Shown: positions 1 through 10,728 of the stretch, piece after piece
How the letters are laid out: each line of letters begins with the position of its first letter
Position numbering within the stretch: the first letter of the stretch is position 1
Source: Annulohypoxylon bovei var. microspora
Taxonomy: Eukaryota; Ascomycota; Sordariomycetes; Xylariales; Hypoxylaceae
Length of the DNA: 64,000 nt
Reading direction: 5' to 3'
Assembly: GCA_022836615.1 (NCBI GenBank)
Contig: MU405360.1
Coordinates: 1 to 64,000 of the forward strand
Program-made: the position numbers and the translations under genes
The notes under the pieces: generated by a model
Told to the model about the DNA's origin: nothing
The model's input: only the letters and a program-made list of their open reading frames with translations
The model's database searches: none

Positions 1-258
1 ACTTGCCACAATAGTCGCCACAGAAGCTTTTTGCTAATATCTGTTAGTACTACCACCAAATTTAGCAGTAATCCTTAACAATTACTAATAGTGGGTTCGG
101 TATCCACTAAAACTCCACAGTTAGTACACCATATTACACCAACTCAACTCACGATGGCTTCGTTGAATTGGGTTTGTTTAAGCCCACTTAAATAAAACTG
201 GGTCAGTTGAATTGAATTGGTTGAATTGATTACGCGTTGGTGTACACCAGTGGATTAA

Positions 259-960
259 GGTGTAGTTGTTCCGAGCACTGTTCATTTCGTCTACGAAAAT
301 GTTGGATTGATCGACGAATACGTGTTCAGGGGGTATTTCAATGCCCTCTTTACCGCTGCTGTATCATTTGACCTTTTATCCTTCTTTTTCTCGACGACAA
401 ACAATAATCCGAAAATATTAACTATTGATGGGCCACCACCAAAACCTTCTGACAATTCGAAGCCACCAGGAATCTTTGAATCCATAATTAGTATGCTTCT
501 ATCTTTCTTCAGATACTTGATCTCGAAACTACCCAACCTGTCAATAGCCCAGTTTCCAGCTGTGACGTTTCTATCCTCCAAACTTCCAAGCTTTAAGCTG
601 CCAGAATTTATTACTCAATACGAACCGGTGGCTTTCATCATCAGATGGTTTATCTTGAACATAACCCTAGCGTCAATTCAAAAGTTGTTAATAAAATATA
701 ACCCTTTGACCGGAGTAGAAATTGTCAACAAAACCATAGAAGTAATAGGTCTCGTTAAGTTGTTAAAAACCCAAATAATCGCATTAAAAGGTAACTTTAA
801 TGTCCCGGTAGCCTGGGAAGTTATCACAATAATCAGCACACTAATACCTATTGCTGCACTGGTATTCACGACGCTACAATCTATCTATGATAAGATAGCA
901 TCATTCTTTCAGCCAGAAACTGGTCTTCAAGTTAGGGTAGCGCCTCAACATGGGTACTAA
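259..960 (+). CDS. uncharacterised membrane-type ORF, 5' end unresolved
   Basis: An uninterrupted frame runs from just after an in-frame TAA (256-258) to a TAA at 958-960. The first in-frame ATG is only at 493, giving 155 residues; the frame before it stays open and protein-like, so an upstream exon or non-ATG start is possible. Visible features are a Pro/Asn-rich linker (PPPKPSDNSKPPG) and three hydrophobic stretches (FESIISMLLSFFRYLI, VAFIIRWFILNITLA, VITIISTLIPIAALVF), which suggest membrane association. I recognise no family. The stretch is AT-rich, unlike the conserved genes of the window, and lies at the window edge, so it may be the 3' part of a longer gene or a decaying one. Confidence 0.4.
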   Translation, partial: GVVVPSTVHFVYENVGLIDEYVFRGYFNALFTAAVSFDLLSFFFSTTNNNPKILTIDGPPPKPSDNSKPPGIFESIISMLLSFFRYLISKLPNLSIAQFPAVTFLSSKLPSFKLPEFITQYEPVAFIIRWFILNITLASIQKLLIKYNPLTGVEIVNKTIEVIGLVKLLKTQIIALKGNFNVPVAWEVITIISTLIPIAALVFTTLQSIYDKIASFFQPETGLQVRVAPQHGY

Positions 961-1479
961 ATAATGATTTCATATTATTAAACGTATATAAATTATAACA
1001 AGGGTTAACTTAAAATTAGTATGTTCTGAAGGCTAAGACATTTGGTGTAAAATAGTCTTGATTTATGAAATGGTTTTATAAGGTGGAATTATTTCCTGAT
1101 TTTCTAGGTTAGCTAAAGAGAATCATCATAATCCTATAAATGATAGGTAATAACTAACACTAAAACGGGAAGTTCATGCATGGAAATTGGTGATTACCTA
1201 GGTACCCCCTTTATTTCTGATGATTTATTACCCCTATTTTGAGGGGCACCATGGAAACATGAAAAGATAAATGAAACGGATATCTTGCCCGGAAACAGTC
1301 TCCTATCTGAATTACACATCTAACATCGTAGTTAGGTCTCTGGTATCTAGAAAATAGTCGCGAATTGACCACGGGTCAGCTCATTACTGTTAGACTAATT
1401 TTATTCTATGTACTCCTCAAACTGTCTCTCTATACTATTAACTGGTTACAATTTTACTGCACAATACTAGGCTCGGGAC
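961..1479. other. gene-free spacer
   Basis: AT-rich spacer between the 3' ends of two converging reading frames. I see no coding stretch. It holds the palindromic CCTAGGTACC type motif near 1198 and a short CCCCT/AGGGG hairpin near 1231, nothing more. Confidence 0.6.
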
Positions 1480-2462
1480 CTATGATCGAGTCTTGAGAGT
1501 CTTGAACTGACTTTCCTTATCAAGCCATGTACCAAAGTCTTTTAGATCGGGGTTAATCTTCCTCAAGGCCGGAATATCCGCCCCGTATCCGACATTGCTG
1601 AACCATCTAAACATGTATCCGAGCTCCTTGACCATCCAATTAATGAAAGCTGCGACGAAATGGAACGTCGTAGGCAGATCGTCGCCGGTCTTCTGCTTGA
1701 AGGTAGCCGCATATTGATCATAAGTCAGTTCGTCGCCTGCGAGGCTGATCTTCTTGTTCTTGTACTCCTCCGACTTCATGAAAGCCTCGGCGGCGAAGAA
1801 CCCGATGTCGCTGGTCGCGATCAGCTGCAGTTTCTGGTCCGGCTTCAGGTTAATCTTCCAGCTCGTGGAGAAGACCTTGCCCATGAATCCCGGAACGAGG
1901 TTCTCGAAGAAGGCAACGGGTCGGAGGACAGTCCAACTCATCTCCCCGCCCTTTGTCTTCTCGTAGAGGTGTTGTTCGATGTTGTGCTTGCTGATGAAGT
2001 GTGGAATATCAGTCGGGCTATCATCCGACTTGGGGCCACCGCGGTCAACTGATGAGTAGACCAAGTGCTTGACACCGTTCTTGAGAGAGGCATCGACGAG
2101 TGCCTTTCCTTGAATTTCTTCTGTTCTGAAACTAGCGCCACCACCAATTGCGGCCTGCAGAAGAGTCAGTTTTTCATACAGCAATAACATGTCTACTCGA
2201 GCCATACCTGCACGCTATAAACTCCCCAGATAGGCGTCTTGGTCACTTCCTTTGCTTTTGCGAAGATATCGTCGGGCGCATCCATGTTTCCCATAACAAG
2301 CTTGATCTTGGGCGATTTCTGCAGGAGTCGCTGAGCAGATGCGGATTGGGAATCTCTTGTTAGAGCGAGAATTTCGAAATCTGCATTCCCTCTGATTAAT
2401 GCGCTCACAACAGCGCCGCCCTGTTTTCCAGTGGCTCCGGCGATGAGGACTGCTCGAGACAT
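1480..2462 (-). CDS. NmrA-like family NAD(P)-binding protein
   Basis: Two exons, 2462-2208 and 2154-1480, joined over a 53-nt intron (GTATGG...CTGCAG) that keeps phase 0, giving 309 residues. The N-terminus carries the dinucleotide-binding loop GATGKQGG directly after the first beta strand (residues 9-16), the hallmark of NmrA-like atypical short-chain dehydrogenases. The middle contains HLVYSSVDRGG and the C-terminal half has the usual NmrA substrate/sensor region. Family members either act as NAD(P)-redox sensors controlling transcription factors or as reductases; the sequence does not decide which, and no YxxxK catalytic pair is obvious. The ATG is in a good context (CCACCATG). The nearest neighbour upstream is a LysM relic, so no pathway partner is visible. 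Confidence 0.9.
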
Positions 2463-3451
2463 GGTGGTAAGTGGTGGGTAGTAATTACTGGATTATGAAG
2501 TAGAATCGATGAGGATGAGACTAGAGCTTGAAGCACTTATGAAGAACAATGAATCTGATGTTTCGTGTTATACAGAAAAGAAAAATAAAGACCAGCAACA
2601 GGATATTTATTGAAATATTTATTGAATAAATCCATTGGAAGTAGCATTCCAGCCATTGCCTAGACTCAACGTCAATATGATCTGAATCTGTACCAATTCA
2701 CGAAATGCTGACCAATGAGAGTTGATCTCGGCACTCTTCCGCACCGGCAAACCCTGCGCGGAGCTACAGCGACCGACTAAAACCACACCCCGCGTATTCC
2801 GACTCCCTTAAACCCACTAATTGCAATAGATGTCTCGGGGGTCTCGGGGCTAGCTGGTCCCGGTTGTCATATTTAGGCCAGATTATATCTAGTATCTTAC
2901 AAATCTGTAAATGTCAATGTTTCGATGATAAATCTCGACCTAGAGATTCGACGGTTCTACTTAATGCTAGAAAGCAAGTTGTGAAAGGTAATTGCTCTTC
3001 AATAATTTGTCATAGTTCTATTCGAAATATCGCGATTTGAAGGTAAGTGTCATCCCGGAATATTCGTGTAACGCGAGGCCGTTTAAAACATAATCTACAA
3101 GTCTTTAAAATATTGCCAACTGAGGATCAACGATAAAATTCAAGAAAAGACTTCATAGTTAAAGAAGACTTATGGTACAAAAAATGGTAATAACAACATC
3201 GAACCAGATTTGTTCTCGGGAATCTTGCTTCTTTAGCGCGACCCCACTACCAGTACCTGCAGCTGATTTACTATGGTAAATTTACGGAGCGACATGTGTT
3301 CTGATTGGTGACTGGCGGACCGTATCATTTCATCCAAAAACAACAACCAAACGACCTATGGGCAGGTATTCTACTAATTGCGCCATTCGGCTATCAAATT
3401 TCAACATCGGGGGAAATATTCCCCTAAGATGCTTCGCCATAGCCCTACAAT
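2463..3451. other. promoter and spacer upstream of the NmrA-like gene
   Basis: AT-rich spacer with no supported gene. It contains a short tandem repeat (ATATTTATTGA twice, about 2607-2628) within the putative promoter/leader of the NmrA-like gene. No coding stretch seen in either strand. Confidence 0.55.
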
Positions 3452-3694
3452 TTAAGTGATCACAGTGATATTATCACTTAGCTGACGACAATTCATGGGC
3501 ACCGAGATTACTGGTCCTTCCGACGAGTTCGAGTCCGCACTGTAGCTGAACGTCGGGTTGATAGCTGATATCTGTCCTACCGTCGTGTTGAACTGCTCTG
3601 CCAGATCCTTATACACCCCGAAGACGAATTGATAGGGTTCGATCTCACATACGCTTGGGCTGCCTATAATTTGGACCGAAGATATCGTAAAGGA
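3452..3694 (-). pseudogene. LysM-like domain relic or orphan terminal exon
   Basis: The minus strand is open for 80 codons from a possible splice acceptor TAG (3697-3695) to a TAA at 3454-3452. It has no ATG at its beginning. The reading contains EQFNTTVGQISAINPTF followed about 15 residues later by GPVISVPMNC, which matches the helix and last strand of fungal LysM domains (TTV..I...NP...... I.VP..C). A Cys sits at the domain start (SVCEIEPYQFVFGVY), but the expected GD dipeptide of the first loop is missing. Upstream bases (3700-3900) do not continue the frame. It is probably the last exon of a broken chitin-binding LysM protein; a short active gene with unseen upstream exons is the alternative. 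Confidence 0.45.
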
Positions 3695-3983
3695 CTACCC
3701 GCATGAATACCACCACCGACATATCTGTTTTCATCTCTGAATGGTAGCCCTCATGATACGGACCTTTAGGGATAAAGGGGGCTGTACTAGAGGTACTTCT
3801 CAGGTTGAACCGAGCCTTCTGCTTACATAAGCTTTGCTGATATAAACTTTTGCTTATATAAACTTCTTTGCACGTGATACCCTTTTCTTGCACCTTTCAT
3901 TAGGTAATCTGTATCACTTCAACCAAGATACCACGGACTTCGGGACACGCATTCGCGAGCTCAACTTGACTAGTATATGTAAT

Positions 3984-6155
3984 TTATATAAAATTTTCGA
4001 TACCTGTCATATCATCGAAAATAAATCCAAGATTGCCAAAATCGAGATTGAAGTAATTAGAATCCTCAGTAGCACCAAAACCGACATTCGTGCCGGTTAC
4101 ATCATCGGTCAGTGTCTCCTTCATGAGGTCTAATTCGTGCGGATTTGGATTCCAATCAAGAACTTGTTGACCCATGTATTGAGTTCCGGTCAACGTAGTC
4201 GAACTGTTTCGTCCAGACTCGAGCTCAAGACCATTCTCTAGGTGGCCTGAATCACCAATTTGTGCTTGAGGGAGGGTTGGAGAAGCCGGAGGCGTTTGGG
4301 TTCCTAGGACGCCATGGATAGGCCCGCTACCCTCCTCATCGCAAGTTCCGTTGTTGTTCAGGCAGACAGTTTTCTTTTGTTGAAACCATTTATGGAGCTT
4401 CTTGAAGGCGATTATGAATGGCCGCGACTGTGAGAAGTATCCATGTTGAGATAGATTTGTGAGTCTTTGAACCATTGCCTCAAGGAGATCCAACGGAGAA
4501 GGTGGTTCATTGCCATCACTACCACTCATTCGGGGTAGGCTCCCAGCGAAATGGCCCAGCTTGATAAGGCAAATTGCTGCACACAAATTCCAGACCAGGG
4601 ATGTATTTGGAAGACAGCGTATAGTTACGTCATCCAATGATAGATAAATATTCATGACGTTAGCGCCAGCTTTTAGACAGTGGCAAAGTGCATCTGTGTG
4701 TGTCGCTGTAAAGACTGGCTGTGGTGGTGGCTGGCTTGAGCTATTCTTCTCCTTGATCCAAGCATGCATTTCACGAGTATAAGCTCGAATAGCCACCTGA
4801 TGAATGTAGAGATCAGCTACTGATGCCGCATGATCTTTCAACCCTTCAGAACAATCAAATGTTAGTAAATTACCCCAAGAACCCGTTGTGGACACTACAC
4901 TTACTCGGATCAATGTGTCCTGATGGGTATAGCTTCCAGTCAGCTAACCGCTGACGAAAGATCCCAAGTAGATGCTGCGTTCTAAAGTCATCAAACGATT
5001 CATTCGCACAGCTATCTGAAGTATTTAAGGTCTTCGATAAATCGTCGAAGATCTCCTGAAGAAGCACCAGACTACATAACCATTGATCATCATCTCGCTT
5101 ATCATCGCCTCGTGTGAGAGCTTCTATACAAGCTCGATGTGACGGAGTAAAAATGAGCGGCTGATGCCGGCGCAGAAGTGTCGTTGCACTATGAAAGTAT
5201 GTCGTTGGTTAATATATGCATATGCCTGGGATGAAATAAGTACTAACCACGATGCACTAAAATAGACGGCCAATAATGTTCTGTAAGCCTCGTCCTCGCC
5301 GTCATTCGGTTTGGATAATCTAGTCAAGCCCAGATCATGAGACATGACTACCGCACTGTATACATGCTGCGGCAGTGCAAAAGCTCTGATGTTTGGTGGT
5401 TGTATGTAATATTGTGAGAAGAGAATGAGAGACTGTAACAAGTCGAGAGATTTGACGCCTTGGACGAATACTTCCTGGGCCAAGGTATTGTTCAGTCGTG
5501 TCAGAAGATGGGGTACAATAGAAGGCCTGATTAAAGTGCTAGCTATTGTCATGATAGTCAAGAATAGTGTGGGTTTCTTCTCTCTGATAGTGTGTGCATC
5601 ATCCTCAGCTGAGAATTGGACTACAGGCATTAACGGACGCATGTAGAGATTCCAGTGATCATATAACTCAGAAGCAGTAGGCATGTCTATCAAGCCCGCA
5701 TCAATGATATCGTCGCATGGTGTAGCATTGATTCCGTCGCTGTTGGTGACGATTCTCTCATCATGATCTTGGCGCTCAGTAGGTGGCAAGGTATCATTAG
5801 CGTTAGAATCTGGTGTTTTGGACCATAGTACTTCTGTCCTCACTTGTTTAAGTGATTGTTGGTTTCGTCGTCTTTCGGCATCCAAGGCGCTTGTAAGGGC
5901 GTCGATCCTCTTCTCAAGCTCAGAAAACTTTTGGGAAGTCTTCACGCGGGCTTTCGGGGGCCCGGGATCTTGACAGGGTCGGGAGAATCTCAAACAACTC
6001 TCGCAATCTTTTGAACCTGGGACTGACACGCATTTTATCTTCATGTTACGACATGCGACGCATGCTCTCATTCTCCTATAACTGTGTTCAAATTCGTTTG
6101 TGGGAATGTCATTCTCGGCCAAGTCGGAGACGTTGATTGTTGACCCGCTCACCAT
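3984..6155 (-). CDS. Zn2Cys6 fungal transcription factor
   Basis: Three exons, 6155-5248, 5188-4905 and 4843-3984, with introns GTTAGT...CATAG (59 or 60 nt) and GTAAGT...GAAG (61 nt, CTAAC branch site); phases fit and give 683 residues. The ATG at 6155 is preferred because the frame upstream has only a TTG. The DNA-binding domain is complete: C32-x2-C35-x6-C42-x8-C51-x2-C54-x6-C61 with a basic stretch between the cysteines. A heptad-like helix follows (SELEKRIDALTSALDAERR), the expected dimerisation coil, then a middle homology region and an acidic aromatic tail (DFGNLGFIFDD) that could be an activation domain. It is a nuclear regulator of unknown targets. The nearest genes are the LysM relic downstream and the ATPase relic upstream, so it may have lost its cluster. 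Confidence 0.92.
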
Positions 6156-6524
6156 GACTCTTTGATAATTCAACTTGGAGACAGAAATTTCTCGATAGAT
6201 TTAGATATGATTAATTAAACATTCAAGGTCAGTAAATAAACGTAAAGTGTTGATTCAAATTGAGTCTCCTTCCTCCGTCATTGGATCAAAGAGGTTTTCA
6301 TATGATGTACGATTGTACCCCTCATAATATTAACGCCACTCCAGTGTCCCAATATTGAAAATAGGGGCTAGTCTATATAGTGCATAGTTGCATATTTTCC
6401 AGGATCACTTTTAAAAGAATATTATGATTTAAAAGAGCTGAGTCAGCTGCTTAGCTAATCCTTTGGAATTAGGTAAGATAACTTTTCCCTCTTGCAACTC
6501 TGGCACATCCATACTATCACCAAG
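6156..6524. other. promoter region of the Zn2Cys6 regulator
   Basis: About 370 bases of AT-rich sequence between the regulator start and the end of the ATPase relic. No gene is seen. It is the likely promoter and leader of the minus-strand regulator. Confidence 0.55.
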
Positions 6525-7345
6525 CTACCATAACGATCGACCTGCGGGAGAAAGTCTTACAAGCAACTGACGAATCCCATCCGTCGTCGTAATACTTAAA
6601 GCCAGCGGTAAAGCTATAAGCTAAAGTTCAATTAGAAATTAAAATCGATGCGGTACTAAACAGCGTCTCCATCACGAGAATGACCGGACTGATAACCATG
6701 CTCAAAACCAACCACGGAATCCGTTGCTGTTTCGTGAGCGGGTCGGCCTGAGCGATAGAGGTCCGGCGATTCATTATCGCCAAGAGGTTACCCTACGAAG
6801 GCTGAGGTCAAAAGTTTCGCACATCTAATCATGGGTCAAAACCGTGTAAACTAATAACTTAGTATGAGAGATGCTTTGTATTAGTGACTAAGTGCCCTAG
6901 GATTTAGCGGTTAGCCATTGGAATTTAGCGAGGAGATCACTATTAGGCCTGCGGTTTAGCTTAAGGCTGATACAATCGGTACCGATTGATTGCTGATCTA
7001 ATCATGCACCGGGCAAGAGGACACGAAAGACGTGCGAAATTTTTGGCCTTAGCCTTCATACTGCAAGAAGACCAACGTGCCGAAGTAGAGGCATTGCCTT
7101 GTGCTATTGAAGACCCGCCCATAACAAGTACGCGATAAACGTTTGCAAATTCTGGAAGACCAGTCGCCCGAGCTCAATGGCCTCTAGTCTAGGTAGAGTC
7201 AAACCTATCAAGCAGTACAAGGTCGACCGCTTCGATCGCCACATCACTGTTAGCCCTAACTGTCACGCCCTGATCCGCTACGCGCAAGGCGGGTGCATCG
7301 TTGACGTCCATGACTTCATCGCGCTCCTGGAACTCACTTCTTGGT
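6525..7345 (-). pseudogene. P-type cation ATPase (Na+/K+-ATPase-like) relic
   Basis: Disjoint minus-strand readings match, in order, the C-terminal half of a fungal Na,K/H-type P-ATPase. At about 7305-7205 comes the hinge motif VNDAPALRVADQGV followed by NSDVAIEAVDLVLLDRFDS. After a frame change (about 7180-7095) comes ELGRLVFQNLQTFIAYLL, the M5 entry. Next is CLYFGTLVFLQY (about 7098-7060), and beyond a 263-bp insertion GNLLAIMNRRTSIAQADP (about 6790-6735), then LPLAL and a C-terminus ending in TAG at 6525. The GDG before VNDAPAL is mutated, stops and frame shifts separate the pieces, and no phosphorylation DKTG segment is visible in what remains. This is a dead gene. Family assignment rests on these motifs; the exact subfamily is inference. 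Confidence 0.8.
6796..7058. mobile_element. TA-flanked MITE (Tc1/mariner type) inside the ATPase relic
   Basis: A 263-bp element bounded by imperfect terminal inverted repeats: the left end reads CGAAGGCTGAGGTCAAAAG and continues TTTCGCAC; the right end, reversed, reads TGAAGGCTAAGGCCAAAAA and continues TTTCGCAC. A TA dinucleotide sits on each side (6794-6795 and 7059-7060), the target duplication of Tc1/mariner elements. The interior has no coding capacity. Removing it brings the ATPase readings CLYFGTLVFLQ and GNLLAIMNRR next to each other, which independently fixes the insertion point. Differences between the ends are mostly C/T or G/A transitions, which suggests age or RIP. Confidence 0.75.
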
Positions 7346-8364
7346 ACTTATTTGACGAGAGAATGTATCCATTGACGCGATATTGTTCAAGGCAATCAAG
7401 GCTTTATCTAGAGCGAAATTCCAGTAAACGAAGGTTGAGGAGATGCGCTGTCTTGAAACGGCGAAACCCGTGTAGTGTGAGGTTGTTATCCGCTGTATTA
7501 ATTTGCTAATGTGAGAAAAACTGTTGTCTCAAATTTTGCGGCATAGCGGACCTAATATCGGGATATTACTAGAATTATGAGTTTAGATAACACCATATGT
7601 TAAGCTGAACGCAGGCGATTATAAAAGGAAACTGTGAAATATAAAATCAGTCCCGTTCATGATATTAGGATGAGCCTATTCATTTATAACGAGACGGGTG
7701 AGGAGGTTTGGAGGGTAAGTAATGAAAGGTTTCGTGGCGCATAACACTACCAGGTACATACCGGGACCTACCATTGCGCTTATGTAGGTGCTTATGATAG
7801 TGGAGTTTGGGGGATCGTCGATTCCCGAGGTCATGTTAGGGAGAGTTATCAGCCGCACCATACCCCCTCACCACTTTAACCTTACAGGTTACAAAAATGG
7901 GGCATTTCGGTGTGCAGTTCGTGATCACATCGAGAAACTGATACATCTGCTTTCTCTTTACGCTGGTCACGAGGATTATAAATTAAAAGTATATTAATAT
8001 AATATATTATAAGAGGGTTTAGTATGTACTTACTTAAGTAATCAAGTTTATTTATACTGAGTGGGCACAATTTCGAAGTTGTAAGAACATTGAAGTTGAC
8101 AGCTACACCGAGGTACTATCTTAATGGACGTTGTTGCTTGCATGTAGGTACCTAGTGGTACCTTATAGAACCTAAAAAGGTCTACGTCATTACCCGTAAC
8201 TCCTCCAAGTTTCTGCTTACCCGTTTCCGACGTCAAACCAAGACATTCGAGCAAACAAACCATTGCAAATAATCACATATATAGAATCCGTTAAGCCTCA
8301 TTAGACGTACTTCGAAAACTCAAAGGCGCTTCAATGCAATACGGAACAGACTATAATTGTAACC
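7346..8364. other. gene-free region upstream of the GH64 gene
   Basis: No supported gene. Short frames on both strands at 7676-7861 and 7788-7997 are not recognisable and may be further ATPase debris or chance. The last few hundred bases (8260-8364) are the putative promoter and leader of the GH64 gene. Confidence 0.5.
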
Positions 8365-9498
8365 ATGCCAGATTCATTACAAGTAGCTCTTAAGAATAGT
8401 AGCGATTCAGACCAGGTCTACGCATATATTACTGGGATAGCCCTCCAGCATGTTGGTCAACGATGTATTCTCAAAGTCGACGGACAAGGCCTTTACTTCC
8501 CGGAGAATCCGCCTGCCATCGGCTCGCCCTTAACCGAGGACTGTGCTATTCCCCTTGGGCCGCCGGGTAACACCGTCACAGTCACTATCCCGCAAATGGC
8601 CGGCGGTAGGGTGTGGTTCTCGCGAGATAGTAAACTTACCTTCTTACTCAACCCCGGGCCGGCCCTAGTCGAACCCAGTGTCTTGAACCCGAGCGACCCC
8701 AACGCGAACGTTGATTTTGGCTTCTGCGAGTTTACGCTTAACGATGCGCAGCTGTATGCGAACATCAGTTACGTGGACTTTGTACCACGGCTGCCGATTG
8801 CCATGTCGCTGGAACAGGCGAACAGCGTGGTACAATACGTCGACGGGATGGCCCCGGACGGCGTGAACCGCCTCGCGGACGGACTGCGCCAGCAAGCCAG
8901 CAAGGACGGCCGGCCGTGGGACAAGCTCGTGGTCGAGCGCGACGGCAAGGTGCTCCGGATCCTGAACGCGACGCACGGCGACGCCGTCGGCGCCAGCTTC
9001 GACGGGTACTTCGAGCACTACGTAGAGCTAGTGTGGGAGCACTTCCTCGCGAAGCAGGAGCGCGGCGAAGTCCTGAAGATTGACACGCAGGCCGCGCCGG
9101 GTATCCTGGAAGCCGAGTTCGCGCGCGACTCCGGGGTCCGGGTCGGCGACGAGAGGTTCGGAAAACCTACAACGGCTGACATCCTAGGCTGCAACAGCGG
9201 GCCGTTCACGACGGGGCCGTCGCCGACGCGGAACGCGATCATCCCGCGCCTGGCGGCGGCTTTCGTGCGGTCCGCGCTGCTGGAGGCCGACGAGCACCCC
9301 TCGCACCCGCACACCTTCTACCAGACGGACCCGACGAACCACTACGCCCGCCTCGTGCACGAACACAACGTCGACGGTAAGGGCTACGCGTTCGCGTATG
9401 ACGACGTGCAGCCGAGCGGCGGCGATGACCAGTCCGGGAAAGTAAATGCTGGAGATCCGGTCCTTTTCACAGTAACGGTGGGTGGCGCGAAGGCGTGA
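8365..9498 (+). CDS. GH64 beta-1,3-glucanase (thaumatin-like fold)
   Basis: Single exon, 377 residues, ATG preceded by AACC. The sequence fits the family GH64 glucan endo-1,3-beta-glucosidase, which releases laminaripentaose-type products: N-terminal beta-rich part (VYAYITGIALQ, GRVWFSRDSKLTFLL), then FGFCEFTLNDAQLYANISYVDF, which is the typical block containing the catalytic acid region, then SLEQANSVVQYVDGM, CNSGPF and a C-terminal FAYDDV. No signal peptide is visible, so it is either intracellular or exported unconventionally. Codon third positions are strongly G/C from about 8700 on, in sharp contrast to the AT-rich flanks. It lies 1.2 kb from a GH17 glucanase transcribed toward it, which hints at a shared role in glucan turnover, but that link is inference. 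Confidence 0.92.
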   Translation: MPDSLQVALKNSSDSDQVYAYITGIALQHVGQRCILKVDGQGLYFPENPPAIGSPLTEDCAIPLGPPGNTVTVTIPQMAGGRVWFSRDSKLTFLLNPGPALVEPSVLNPSDPNANVDFGFCEFTLNDAQLYANISYVDFVPRLPIAMSLEQANSVVQYVDGMAPDGVNRLADGLRQQASKDGRPWDKLVVERDGKVLRILNATHGDAVGASFDGYFEHYVELVWEHFLAKQERGEVLKIDTQAAPGILEAEFARDSGVRVGDERFGKPTTADILGCNSGPFTTGPSPTRNAIIPRLAAAFVRSALLEADEHPSHPHTFYQTDPTNHYARLVHEHNVDGKGYAFAYDDVQPSGGDDQSGKVNAGDPVLFTVTVGGAKA

Positions 9499-10728
9499 TA
9501 GTGGAATGCGCTAGGTAGTCCTAAGGAGTGACGGGTCTCATGATTTGTTATTCCTCCCTTTTTATGATGTCTAAGAATCCTTAAAATTTCCTAGAATTCT
9601 ATGGGAAGGCTCTAAGGACTAAAATTTCTTGGTAGAGGGTTTCCGGAGGCGTAATTTGGTATGGTGGTGGTATATTGGATAGAATTGCATGAGGGTCAAC
9701 TTGTGTTTATCGCCTTGCCGGCTTCTACCGTATGGAGAACATATACCAAATTGATAGGCGTAACTTTCACGTACGACCATAGGATCTGGAGAACTCGGGA
9801 TCCCGTTCGCTCTCCCCTTGATAAACCAGATACCGCCGGATCAGTAGTTGGGTCGGTGACGACCAGCGAATACCTGGTGTTGTACGTTATTTTTTTATCT
9901 ATTCATTTTTGTTAATTCGTATTTAATTTGTTACTGATTCTTATTATTTCTTTCATCTAACTAAGGTCTTTCAGATCATAAATTATAACGCTGCGCTTTG
10001 TCGGCTATAGAGGTGATTAGGTAAGCCACCCCCTATCTATTTTAAGGTATTGGGTAGACTAAAAGAACGATAATGTACTATCTGTAAGTTAAACACTTTC
10101 TAACTAGGTCCATACCTGGTACCTAGTGTGGATTTAAGAGTTATTTTGATATATCACGTAGATATTGTCGGTTAATCTTTCATCTAACACAGAACGCAAG
10201 GTCCACATTAGGCATAGGCGCAAATATTGCACCTTCTCCTATAGCGCATATATACTTGATACGGAGAAAGCGCGCTGCGTATGTAGGCGCCAGGACTGGG
10301 TTAAAGTGCAATAATTGTCAAGCAAAAGCTGTTAGAGTTAAATGCAAATGCACAGATCGTATAGCGCATCAACAACACAACCTATGGGACATCAAATCCC
10401 GAGAAAGGAATTTGTAATAACCCGAATTAAAACAAGGGCAATGGAGCTACAATTTGGTTCGCATTCAATCAACGGCTATACCATGAAATATATTCAGATC
10501 TGGAGCTCTAACAGTTGTCGGTATATTAATCCTAGCTTCCTTAGCTTGCCAACCATATTACCGAACCAATCTAACCTCTATATCCAAACGGTCCAACATC
10601 GTGGTGGGTATTAACGCCAAAACCTTCTAGGGAGACCGACCCACGGGATTACAAGATCTATGTCCAAAATATCTATATAACGACGTGCTTATCTTCATAA
10701 TATTTACTGTAACCATGTTAGCGCCTCT
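9499..10728. other. gene-free region with a possible zinc-cluster relic
   Basis: No intact gene. A plus-strand reading around 10262-10370 gives RRKRAAYVGARTGLKCNNC and, after a short gap, VRVKCKC, resembling the start of a Zn2Cys6 domain but with C-x2-C-x8-C spacing and stops further on. The plus-strand frame at 9661-9915 starts with ATG but has no recognisable content. Confidence 0.4.

Noticed and set aside
7177..7509. 110-codon plus-strand frame
   Set aside because: The opposite strand reads the P-ATPase hinge motif, which explains the conservation-like composition.
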